22,606 nt of DNA from Acidobacteriota bacterium (GTDB lineage: Bacteria > Acidobacteriota > Terriglobia > UBA7540). Both the position numbers and the translations under genes were made by a program. Numbering within the stretch: the stretch's first letter is position 1; every line of letters begins with the position of its first letter. The DNA is taken from NCBI GenBank assembly GCA_021827255.1, contig JAKAWO010000009.1:1-22606 (forward strand). Reading direction: 5' to 3'. Under the pieces are notes generated by a model. The model was not told the DNA's origin. It did not search any database and saw only the letters and a program-made list of their open reading frames with translations. Shown here in pieces: positions 1-6,611 of the stretch.

Positions 1-109
1 GTGCGGGTTGCGCCCTCAGCGCTTCCCTCCGTGCTAAACCCATCGCCACGGCCAGCACCGCCAGAATACCCGCCATACGCATCGCAACCCTTCGGTCGCT
101 TGATCTCAT
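1..109 (-). CDS. Partial gene for exported protein of unknown function (N-terminus only)
   Basis: This is a 36-codon N-terminal piece that runs off the left edge of the window. The ATG at 109-107 is preceded by a strong GGAGG site five bases upstream. The peptide begins MRSSDRRVAMRMAGILAVLA and continues with a short hydrophobic stretch, then Ala/Arg-rich sequence. This has the pattern of a Sec signal peptide: basic start, hydrophobic core, small residues. The mature protein lies outside the window, so no function can be assigned. It runs in the same direction as tsaD, whose stop is about 120 bases upstream. Co-transcription is possible but not shown. Confidence 0.6.
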   Translation of the reverse strand, partial: MRSSDRRVAMRMAGILAVLAVAMGLARREALRAQPA

Positions 110-229
110 AAGTTCCTCCGCGCGAGGCATTCTGGTCCCCTTAAGCCGAGGAGAATACAACCGATTGCCGGGTATTCGCAAGGCCACCCTGACACCGGAC
201 AAAGAATCCCCTGTGGCATACTGCCCGGA

Positions 230-1363
230 CTACGCGCCGAGAGGAGCGGAGGCACGCGCGGTGAGCTCCGGCCCGGCCCGCTCGCCCGCTAGCAAATGGG
301 AATAAGCCGCGGCGGCAATCATGGCGGCATTGTCGGTCGAGAGCCGAGGCGAGGGAAAGAAGACCTGAACGTTGTTGGCTTGAGCTGCTTGGCTAAACCG
401 CTCCCGGAGGGCGGAATTGCAGGCTACGCCGCCCGCAACGAAAATCGAGCTGACATGCCCGCCACGAGCGGCCGCAAGAGTTCGCTCCACCAAATCGGTT
501 ACCACAGCCGCCTGAAATCCGGCCAAAAGATCGAGCGCTCCTTGCGAGCAACGGGCGCGCAAGCCGTCCAGGTTCGCGTTGCCATCCGGGCCGTCGCGCC
601 AGGTTCGCCGGTCTTCAGCTTCGGCTTGGAGCGCCGTGCCGCGCACGCGATAAAGGACCGCTGTCTTGAGTCCGGAGAAGCTGAAGTCGAGCGGATTTCC
701 CCTCATTCGGATGCGGCCTAGCTCGGCGCGCTGGGCGACACCGTAGCGCGCCAGACGGTCAATCACGGGCCCGCCGGGGTAGCCAAGCGCCAGGAGCTTT
801 CCGACCTTATCGAACGCCTCGCCCGCCGCATCGTCGCGCGTCTGGCCGAGCAACTTGTAAGAGAATCGCGGCGGCGCGCTTGGATCCTCGGCGCACTCCA
901 CGCGATAGAGGCAAGTGTGGCCGCCCGAAACGACCAAAGTTACGTTGGGAAAGCCAGCCACGGGAACATTGCCATCTGACTGGCGATCGTTTTTGTTTTG
1001 CAGCAGGACGGAATGAATGTGGCCTTCAAGATGGTTGATTCCGACCAGCGGCTTCCCCAGCGAGAGGGCCAGCGCCTTGCCGTAAACCAAACCCACCAGG
1101 AGCGAGCCGATCAGGCCCGGTCCCGCGGTGACGGCGATGGCCTCTACTTTCTCGAGCCGGACTTTCGCTTGCCTCAACGCCTCCTCCACCACGGGCGCGA
1201 TCTTCTTGAGATGTTCGCGGGACGCGAGCTCCGGCACGACGCCGCCGAATTTCTGATGGACAGGAATCTGTGAAGCGACGATGCTCGAAAGAATTCGCCA
1301 GCCGTCTTCGACCACGGCGGCGGCCGTCTCATCGCAACTTGACTCAATCCCTAGCACCCGCAT
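230..1363 (-). CDS. tsaD: tRNA N6-adenosine threonylcarbamoyltransferase TsaD
   Basis: TsaD transfers the threonylcarbamoyl group from TC-AMP to A37 of ANN-decoding tRNAs (t6A modification) in the cytoplasm, working with TsaB and TsaE. The 377-residue product has the usual family length. It opens with the ASKHA-fold signature MRVLGIESSCDETAAAVV and carries the metal-binding His111 and His115 in NHLEGHIHS. It also shows SGGHT near residue 146, the SFSGLKTAV segment, and the C-terminal GGVACNS and STDNAAM blocks. The start is the ATG directly before this signature; its Shine-Dalgarno is weak (GGCGGG region). The gene diverges from galU with about 70 bp between start codons. No tsaB or tsaE lies in the window. 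The identification is very secure. Confidence 0.97.
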   Translation of the reverse strand: MRVLGIESSCDETAAAVVEDGWRILSSIVASQIPVHQKFGGVVPELASREHLKKIAPVVEEALRQAKVRLEKVEAIAVTAGPGLIGSLLVGLVYGKALALSLGKPLVGINHLEGHIHSVLLQNKNDRQSDGNVPVAGFPNVTLVVSGGHTCLYRVECAEDPSAPPRFSYKLLGQTRDDAAGEAFDKVGKLLALGYPGGPVIDRLARYGVAQRAELGRIRMRGNPLDFSFSGLKTAVLYRVRGTALQAEAEDRRTWRDGPDGNANLDGLRARCSQGALDLLAGFQAAVVTDLVERTLAAARGGHVSSIFVAGGVACNSALRERFSQAAQANNVQVFFPSPRLSTDNAAMIAAAAYSHLLAGERAGPELTARASAPLGA

Positions 1364-1433
1364 TGAATGCCCGCCGGGAACCTATGTTAGCATAACGCTC
1401 GGACGATCCCGCGAGGGCTGGAGGTCGAAGTTG

Positions 1434-2333
1434 ATGGATGATGTGAAAGGGATGCAGATTCGCACTGCCGTTCTGCCGGTCGCCGGTCTGGGCACTCGCT
1501 TCTTGCCGGCCACCAAAGCTCAGCCGAAGGAGATGCTGCCCATCGTGGACAAGCCGCTGGTCCAATATGCTGTTGAGGAGGTGGCCGCTTCCGGCATTCC
1601 CATGGTCATCTTCGTCACGGGCCGCGGGAAAGAGGCCATCGAGAACCACTTCGACGTTTCCTTTGAGCTCGAGCACCAGTTGGCCGGGCGTGGCAAGGAA
1701 GATTTAAGAAGTCTGGTGCGTTCGATTGCAGGGTTGCTGAAGGTCAGCTACGTCCGCCAGCAGCAGGCGCGGGGCCTGGGCGACGCGATTCTAACGGCGC
1801 AGGGATTGGTCGGCAACGAGCCTTTCGCCGTCGTGCTGTCCGATGATGTCGTGGACGCGTCAACCCCCTGCCTGCGTCAGATGATGGAAGTGTACGCTCG
1901 GTACGGCCGCAGCGTCGTCGCCATCCAGCGGGTGGACCGTCGGAGGGCTTCAAATTACGGGATCATCCGAGGCATTTTAGAACCTGATCGCCATGGGGAC
2001 GGCCGGGTCTTCCGCATCCAGGACATGGTCGAAAAACCGAGTCCCGCCAAAGCCCCTTCCAACCTGGCGATTATTGGCCGGTACATTCTGACGCCTGGGA
2101 TCTTTCATGAGCTTGCCGCCACACGCCCTGGCGCGGGAGGCGAAGTCCAATTGACGGACGCCATGCGGCGGCTGCTCAAGCGCGAGCCGATTTATGGATA
2201 TGAGTTCGAGGGACGGCGCTTTGATGCTGGAGACAAGCTCGGATTCCTCAAGGCGACGGTGGAGCTCGCTCTGAAGCGCCCTGATCTCGGGTCTGAGTTT
2301 CGGAAATACCTCAAGTCGCTGGATCTCTCGTGA
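1434..2333 (+). CDS. galU: UTP--glucose-1-phosphate uridylyltransferase GalU
   Basis: GalU makes UDP-glucose from UTP and glucose-1-phosphate, for cell-surface polysaccharides and galactose metabolism. The 299-residue product has the family's normal length. It contains the nucleotide-binding signature AVLPVAGLGTRFLPATKA (residues 12-29) followed by PKEMLPIVDKP, then VLSDDVV, the VEKP segment and GGEVQLTDA. The open frame extends back to 1281, but the extra residues overlap tsaD coding sequence antisense and are not conserved-looking. The ATG at 1434 has GAGG nine bases upstream and sits just before the signature. An ATG at 1452 is possible but badly spaced from its purine run. The next gene begins 32 bases after the stop. 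Confidence 0.96.
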   Translation: MDDVKGMQIRTAVLPVAGLGTRFLPATKAQPKEMLPIVDKPLVQYAVEEVAASGIPMVIFVTGRGKEAIENHFDVSFELEHQLAGRGKEDLRSLVRSIAGLLKVSYVRQQQARGLGDAILTAQGLVGNEPFAVVLSDDVVDASTPCLRQMMEVYARYGRSVVAIQRVDRRRASNYGIIRGILEPDRHGDGRVFRIQDMVEKPSPAKAPSNLAIIGRYILTPGIFHELAATRPGAGGEVQLTDAMRRLLKREPIYGYEFEGRRFDAGDKLGFLKATVELALKRPDLGSEFRKYLKSLDLS

Positions 2334-2365
2334 GCAGACCAGTGGGATTCAGGAAGGAGTCAGCC

Positions 2366-2857
2366 ATGGCCGATGAGCAGGCAAGTTTGCGAAAGCATCT
2401 CCTCGAGTTGTTGAGCGGCGCGAGCGCCCACCTAACCTTCGACCGGGCGATCCGCGGCCTGCCTCGGAACCTCCGCGGCCGCCAGTCTGAAGGCGTGCCG
2501 TTCACGGCCTGGCGCTTGCTCGAGCACCTGCGCATCGCGCAATGGGATATCCTCGAATTCTGCCGCAACCCCCGCCACGTCTCGCCAGAATTTCCGTCGG
2601 GTCTCTGGCCGCCGAGTCCGGCTCCGCCCAATCCCGCCGCGTGGGATCGCAGCGTGAAAGCCTTCCGGCGTGATTTGAAGCAGATGGAAAAGCTCGTTGC
2701 GAATCCGAAGGCGGATCTTTTCCGTCCCATTCCTCACGGCCAAGGCCAAACGCTGTTGCGAGAGGCGCTGCTCGTGGCGGACCACAACGCTTATCACCTC
2801 GGACAACTCATAATGCTTCGGCGGCTGCTCGGCGCGTGGAGGGAAGCGCCGGCCTAA
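2366..2857 (+). CDS. DinB-like (DinB_2/DUF664-type) putative metal-binding protein
   Basis: This 163-residue soluble protein has the four-helix DinB/YfiT pattern. The family coordinates a divalent metal through three histidines; here the candidates are His54 in LLEHLRIAQWDI and His140/His144 in DHNAYHLGQLIMLRR. Members include putative thiol-dependent transferases and many proteins of unknown role, so no reaction should be assigned. The ATG at 2366 has AGGAAGGAG ending six bases upstream; an upstream alternative at 2330 overlaps the galU stop and is less likely. The gene follows galU by 32 bp and may share its transcript. It converges on the FmdB gene with 37 bp between stops. The middle segment, around residues 78-92, is Pro-rich. 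Confidence 0.8.
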   Translation: MADEQASLRKHLLELLSGASAHLTFDRAIRGLPRNLRGRQSEGVPFTAWRLLEHLRIAQWDILEFCRNPRHVSPEFPSGLWPPSPAPPNPAAWDRSVKAFRRDLKQMEKLVANPKADLFRPIPHGQGQTLLREALLVADHNAYHLGQLIMLRRLLGAWREAPA

Positions 2858-2894
2858 AGACTTTCTGGGGTCGGATTGCGACTCGACCGGGCGG

Positions 2895-3200
2895 CTACTT
2901 GTCGGAGGAGGGTTTCGTATCGGTTGACTTGATAGTGGTTTCAGCCGGTGCGGGGGTTTTGGCTTCACCCTTGGAAGCGCCGTCTTTCTTGTCGGCGCCG
3001 GAGTCTTGCGTCGCCGGGCCCTTGCGGGCGTAATCGGTGACGTACCATCCCGATCCCTTAAATTGGATGGCCGGGGGAGAAATCAACCGCTCAAGCCTCC
3101 CGCCGCATTTTTCGCATTTCCCGAGCGGTGCGTCGCTGAATTTCTGAATTTTCTCGAATTGCTCCCCGCACTTGAGACAGCGGTATTCGTAAATCGGCAA
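2895..3200 (-). CDS. FmdB-type zinc-ribbon protein
   Basis: This is a 101-residue protein of the FmdB/CxxC_CxxC_SSSS family. Its N-terminus is MPIYEYRCLKCG, and two CxxC pairs (Cys8/Cys11 and Cys29/Cys32) would bind one zinc. The segment ending SPPAIQFKGSGWYVTDY is characteristic of the family. From about residue 60 the chain becomes a Lys/Ala/Thr/Ser/Asp-rich, probably disordered tail. Family members are called putative regulatory proteins, but their role is largely unknown. I take the TTG at 3200-3198 as start: translation then begins exactly at the conserved PIYEYRC, with GGGAGGG six bases upstream, and a near-consensus promoter lies 31 bases further up. Longer frames to 3260 would run through that promoter. 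Confidence 0.88.
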   Translation of the reverse strand: MPIYEYRCLKCGEQFEKIQKFSDAPLGKCEKCGGRLERLISPPAIQFKGSGWYVTDYARKGPATQDSGADKKDGASKGEAKTPAPAETTIKSTDTKPSSDK

Positions 3201-3230
3201 AACGGCCCTCCCGCACTGCCACCTGTGGTT

Positions 3231-3260
3231 ATTATAGCAGTGCCATCGCAATCCGGTCAA
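3231..3260 (-). promoter_or_regulatory. Sigma70-type promoter of the FmdB-type gene
   Basis: Read on the minus strand: -35 TTGACC (3260-3255), an 18-base spacer, and a perfect -10 TATAAT (3236-3231). The expected start of transcription is near 3224, giving a leader of about 24 bases that contains the GGGAGGG ribosome site. This is the best match to the sigma70 consensus I found in the window. Confidence 0.75.
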
Positions 3261-3295
3261 AGCTCGCCGCCTTGGGCCGCACCGCGCCGCCCAAG

Positions 3296-3324
3296 TTGTC
3301 CGCGCAAGCAGCTCCTGTTAGACT
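3296..3324 (+). promoter_or_regulatory. Probable promoter of rsmI
   Basis: -35-like TTGTCC (3296-3301), a 17-base spacer and -10-like TAGACT (3319-3324), with a TG dinucleotide one base upstream of the -10 (extended -10). It lies about 50 bases before the rsmI start and is back to back with the FmdB promoter. Each hexamer differs from consensus at two positions, so this is moderately supported. Confidence 0.45.
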
Positions 3325-3374
3325 GAATGCTAGGCGTTCTTAGAAGTCAGCCTAGGGAAAGGAGATGTCCGCAG

Positions 3375-4250
3375 ATGGCGGTGACGTTAGCTTCGAATGC
3401 GCCGGTGGGGAAGCTTTTTCTGGTCGGAACGCCTATCGGCAATCTTGAGGACATCACCTTTCGAGCCTTGCAGACCCTCAAGAGTGTGGACCTGATTGCC
3501 TGCGAGGACACGCGGCGCACTCAAAAACTGCTGAATCATTACCAGATCCAAACGCCGACCGTCAGTTACCACGAGCACAACGAAGTCACGCGGGCCCCGG
3601 AGCTGATCCTCGAGATGGAGGATGGCAGCGCAGTGGCGCTCGTTTCGGACGCCGGCATGCCCGGTCTCTCGGATCCTGGCTACCGGCTGGCTCACTTGGC
3701 GATTCGCCACAAGATTCCGGTCATTCCGATTCCGGGCGTGTCGGCGCTCGTTACGGCGCTCGCAGCCGCGGGACTGCCGATCGAGCGGTTTATTTTTGCC
3801 GGATTTCTGCCCAGCAAGAAAGGCGCACGCCTCAAGACGCTGAAAGGGCTGAGCGTTTTTGACCGGACTCTGGTTTTCTACGAGGCGCCGCATCGCGTGG
3901 TGGAAATGCTGGCCGACACGCTCGAAGTTCTAGGCGACCGGCAAATGACTCTGGCCCGCGAGCTGACCAAGGCGCACGAGGAGTTCCTGCGAGGAACGGT
4001 TTCAGAGGTTCTCGCCGAGCTTCGGAAGCGCAGCGTGAAGGGCGAAATCACCCTGGTGATCGGCCCACCCGAGGCGGTCACGGCAAAGCCGGCTCGCGCC
4101 CGGCGATCCTTGCGAAAGGAAATCGAGCAGGTTATCAAAGAGCAAGGGCTCGATGAGCGGGCGGCGCTCAAGGCCGTGGCGCGCTCCTGGGGCGTTCCGC
4201 GCAGCGAGCTTTACCGACGGTGGGTCAGAGAAAAAGCGACCAACCCCTGA
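3375..4250 (+). CDS. rsmI: 16S rRNA (cytidine1402-2'-O)-methyltransferase RsmI
   Basis: RsmI 2'-O-methylates C1402 in the decoding centre of 16S rRNA using S-adenosylmethionine. The 291-residue product has the family's length. Its tetrapyrrole-methylase fold carries the SAM-binding motifs LFLVGTPIGNLEDIT (residues 15-29), CEDTRRT (near 43-49), LVSDAGMPGLSDPGY and PIPGVSAL. The C-terminal part (GLDERAALKAVARSWGVPRSELYR) matches the small helical RsmI C-terminal domain. The ATG at 3375 has AAAGGAG about ten bases upstream; a start at 3327 would add residues with no family counterpart. It converges on the pilZ gene with 48 bp between stops. Confidence 0.96.
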   Translation: MAVTLASNAPVGKLFLVGTPIGNLEDITFRALQTLKSVDLIACEDTRRTQKLLNHYQIQTPTVSYHEHNEVTRAPELILEMEDGSAVALVSDAGMPGLSDPGYRLAHLAIRHKIPVIPIPGVSALVTALAAAGLPIERFIFAGFLPSKKGARLKTLKGLSVFDRTLVFYEAPHRVVEMLADTLEVLGDRQMTLARELTKAHEEFLRGTVSEVLAELRKRSVKGEITLVIGPPEAVTAKPARARRSLRKEIEQVIKEQGLDERAALKAVARSWGVPRSELYRRWVREKATNP

Positions 4251-4298
4251 ACCGCAACCCTCATTCCCAATTCTTTGGCCGAGCCACCCGGCGCGGGC

Positions 4299-4628
4299 TC
4301 AGGCGCTTTCAGATGTATAGACCGCGAGCGTCGCGCCCATAAAACGCAACGCCACACGGAATGTGTCGCCTTCCGGGGTGATGCGGATTACCGTCGCCTC
4401 AGAGTAAAAATCGGAAGGCCCTTCACCCGGCCGCGACGGCCCGCGGCCCGGCAGGATGACGTTGACCTTGTCCAGCACGCCCAGCTCCCGGCGGGTGAGG
4501 AAGGAAAGCCCGCGCCGGCTCACGTCCAGGGCTTCCGTGGAATCGTCGAACTCCATGCCCAATTTATCCCTGCCGCTCACGCGGACGGGAAGCGCGACCG
4601 GAACTCTTCTCTGCATTCGCTGGTTCAC
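4299..4628 (-). CDS. Single-domain PilZ protein (likely c-di-GMP receptor)
   Basis: This 109-residue protein is a lone PilZ domain. Both canonical cyclic-di-GMP contact motifs are visible: RxxxR as Arg4-xxx-Arg8 in RMQRR, and [D/N]xSxxG as Asp35-x-Ser37-xx-Gly40 in LDVSRRG. Nucleotide binding is therefore plausible. PilZ domains pass c-di-GMP signals to motility, exopolysaccharide or regulatory partners; the partner here cannot be read from the sequence. It has no signal peptide or membrane segment. The gene begins 35 bases after the dusB stop on the same strand and is probably the last gene of the glpD-GDPD-dusB-pilZ series. Confidence 0.85.
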   Translation of the reverse strand: MNQRMQRRVPVALPVRVSGRDKLGMEFDDSTEALDVSRRGLSFLTRRELGVLDKVNVILPGRGPSRPGEGPSDFYSEATVIRITPEGDTFRVALRFMGATLAVYTSESA

Positions 4629-4663
4629 CGGTTAGCCTTCCTTTCTGGGCCCCCGGGCGCGGC

Positions 4664-5722
4664 TCATGGAGCCTCGGGGGCGTAGAGCGCCGCCGCCGCG
4701 GTGGTCAACGCGGAGGTAGTTGGCGCCGAAAGGGGCGGCGCGGATTCGCCGGCCGCCGAGGCGAAAAAGGCGTCCACGCGGGCACGGGCCTCCTGCGGAG
4801 TTGAGGCGCTCTGCACGCTGCGCCGCAGTTCCGCGCCATTGCGGACGCTGCGCGTAAACCAACTGGCAAATTGCTTCATCTTTCCCAATCCGCCCGGCGT
4901 ATCCACCTCGGACAGCATCGCGTAATACTCGCGGATTAGCCCATAGCGATCAAGCTCAGACGGTATGCGGGACGACCCTGTCTGGAAGTAATCCTCCATC
5001 TGCTGGAAGATCCAGGGATTCGACGGCGCGGCGCGGCCGATCATTACGCCGTCGCAGTGAGTCTGACGGTAAAGCTCTGCCGCGTCTTCGGGCTTCATCA
5101 CGTCGCCATTGCCAATGACAGGGATGCGCACGCTCGATTTGACTTCGGCGATCACATCCCAGCGAGCCCGGCCACTGTAACCTTGGGCGCGGGTGCGGCC
5201 ATGCACCGCAATGGCCTCGACGCCGCATTCCTCCGCCATCTTTGCCACGGGCGCGGCGACGATCTGATTCTCATCCCAGCCGATGCGAATCTTCATGGTG
5301 AAGGGAATGGAGACGGCAGCGCGAATTTTGACCAGGATTTTCTCGAGCAGCGGCAGGTCGCGCAGCAGGCCGGAGCCGCCGCACTTGATGACCTTCTTGG
5401 CTGGGCAGCCCAAGTTCAGGTCCACCAGATCGAAGCCTAAATCTTGCACGGCGCGCGCCGCTTCAGCCAGATGATCCGGGTCTGCGCCGAAAAGCTGGGC
5501 GCTGATGGGCCGCTCCTCCTCCGTGTAATAGAGATAGCGGCGCGACCGGGCGCCGCCGCGAACAATGCCTTCGCTTGAAACGAATTCGGTCATGATCAGG
5601 CCACAGCCGCCCAGGCGCCGGATGACGCGGCGAAAAACCGTGTCCGTAATGCCCGCCATGGGCGCGAGCAGCCGCGCCGGGCGAATTAACACGTTTCCGA
5701 TGCTCAGTTGCTCGAAGGGCAT
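4664..5722 (-). CDS. dusB: tRNA-dihydrouridine synthase, DusB/NifR3 family
   Basis: Dus enzymes reduce uridines in the tRNA D-loop using FMN and NADPH. The 352-residue TIM-barrel protein shows the family landmarks: LLAPMAGITDTVFRR (residues 18-32), ISAQLFG, the active-site Cys106 in DLNLGCPAKKV, MKIRIGWDE, the AVHGRTRAQGYSG block, GNGDV, and GVMIGRAAPSNPWIF. DusB is the usual assignment for the NifR3-like subgroup in bacteria with one or few Dus proteins, but A/C paralogues cannot be fully excluded by eye. The last 30 residues or so are a low-complexity Ala/Ser/Thr/Pro tail beyond the family core. The ATG at 5722 lacks a strong Shine-Dalgarno. It lies 55 bp downstream of the phosphodiesterase gene. 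Confidence 0.93.
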   Translation of the reverse strand: MPFEQLSIGNVLIRPARLLAPMAGITDTVFRRVIRRLGGCGLIMTEFVSSEGIVRGGARSRRYLYYTEEERPISAQLFGADPDHLAEAARAVQDLGFDLVDLNLGCPAKKVIKCGGSGLLRDLPLLEKILVKIRAAVSIPFTMKIRIGWDENQIVAAPVAKMAEECGVEAIAVHGRTRAQGYSGRARWDVIAEVKSSVRIPVIGNGDVMKPEDAAELYRQTHCDGVMIGRAAPSNPWIFQQMEDYFQTGSSRIPSELDRYGLIREYYAMLSEVDTPGGLGKMKQFASWFTRSVRNGAELRRSVQSASTPQEARARVDAFFASAAGESAPPLSAPTTSALTTAAAALYAPEAP

Positions 5723-5777
5723 CGGACTATTGTCTCAGGAATCGCTGGGGGTTCGCAATCGGTCCTCGACGGCGGGC

Positions 5778-6611
5778 TCAGGCGGGGGGCAGGGGTCGGT
5801 TTTCGGGCGCCGCCAGCACTTTCCTCAGCAACGCCGGATAACGAGTCACCGCGGCGTCCGCGCCATCGGCGATTTTACGGCGCATGGAGCGCGGACGATC
5901 CAGATTCCAAACCGCGACCTGAATCCCAGCTCGATGGGCGCGCCGAATGAAGCGACGGGAGGCGAAGGCCCAGTAGGGCAACACGACGACCGCGCCAATC
6001 GCCCGAGCCCGCCGGAGCGCCAAGAGCGGCCGGGTACAATCAAGACCGAGCGCGATGCGAGGATCAAGCCGGCGCAGACGAACCAGAGTGGGGAAATCGA
6101 AGGAGATGACGGTGGTTTGATCCCGCATCCCAGCGCGAGAGATTTCTTCGAGCACGCGGGCCTCGATCCCCGGATAAACGTCCCCGCCCAGCTTGATTTC
6201 GACAAAAGCCTGGAGGTGGCGCCGGCGCGCCCAGGGCAAAACCTGCGAGAGCCAAGGAATTTTCTGGCCAACATAGTGGCTACGAGCGCGGGCCGGATGG
6301 CGCAGGTTGAACCAAGAACCTGCGTCAAGCCGCTTGAGCATGGAGGCGGAATATTCGCTGACCAAGCCGCTCCCGGAAGTCGTCCGGTCAAGCCGGCGGT
6401 CATGAATGACGACGGGAACGCCATCGGCAGCCAGATGAACGTCGAATTCGATGGCTTGGGCGCCCTGGCGGGCGGCCAAGTCAAAGGCGGCCATCGTATT
6501 TTCCGGCGCCTCGCCGGAAGCGCCGCGGTGGGCGATGGCGAGCGGAGGTGAAGTCGAGGGCGCCCTGCTGAAGGCCCTCCGACGTTCCTTCCAGATGGGT
6601 GCGAGGACCAT
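5778..6611 (-). CDS. Glycerophosphodiester phosphodiesterase (UgpQ/GlpQ family)
   Basis: This enzyme hydrolyses glycerophosphodiesters from phospholipid turnover to glycerol-3-phosphate and an alcohol. With the start at 6611 the product has 277 residues. The GDPD active-site pattern is present: His28-Arg29 in AIAHRGASGEAPENT, Glu55 and Asp57 in IEFDVHL, and His70 in VVIHDRRLDRTT. VAVWNLD and DAAVTRYP follow near the C-terminus. There is no convincing signal peptide, so it is probably cytosolic (UgpQ-like). The ATG shares its A with the glpD stop (TAATG), suggesting translational coupling. A longer frame to 6680 would lie within glpD. Its product, glycerol-3-phosphate, is the substrate of the GlpD encoded just upstream. 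Confidence 0.92.
   Translation of the reverse strand: MVLAPIWKERRRAFSRAPSTSPPLAIAHRGASGEAPENTMAAFDLAARQGAQAIEFDVHLAADGVPVVIHDRRLDRTTSGSGLVSEYSASMLKRLDAGSWFNLRHPARARSHYVGQKIPWLSQVLPWARRRHLQAFVEIKLGGDVYPGIEARVLEEISRAGMRDQTTVISFDFPTLVRLRRLDPRIALGLDCTRPLLALRRARAIGAVVVLPYWAFASRRFIRRAHRAGIQVAVWNLDRPRSMRRKIADGADAAVTRYPALLRKVLAAPENRPLPPA

Noticed and set aside
296..721. 141-codon plus-strand frame
   Set aside because: It lies wholly antisense to tsaD, whose conserved motifs fill the opposite strand. Composition is that of a shadow frame in GC-rich DNA.
1339..1367. TTGACT followed by ATTGAA as a galU promoter
   Set aside because: The -35 is good, but the -10 matches the consensus at only two positions and the site overlaps the tsaD start. 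Other -10 candidates nearby lack a properly spaced -35.
5565..6551. 328-codon plus-strand frame
   Set aside because: It is antisense to dusB and the glycerophosphodiester phosphodiesterase, both with clear active-site motifs, and has no family features or ribosome site of its own.
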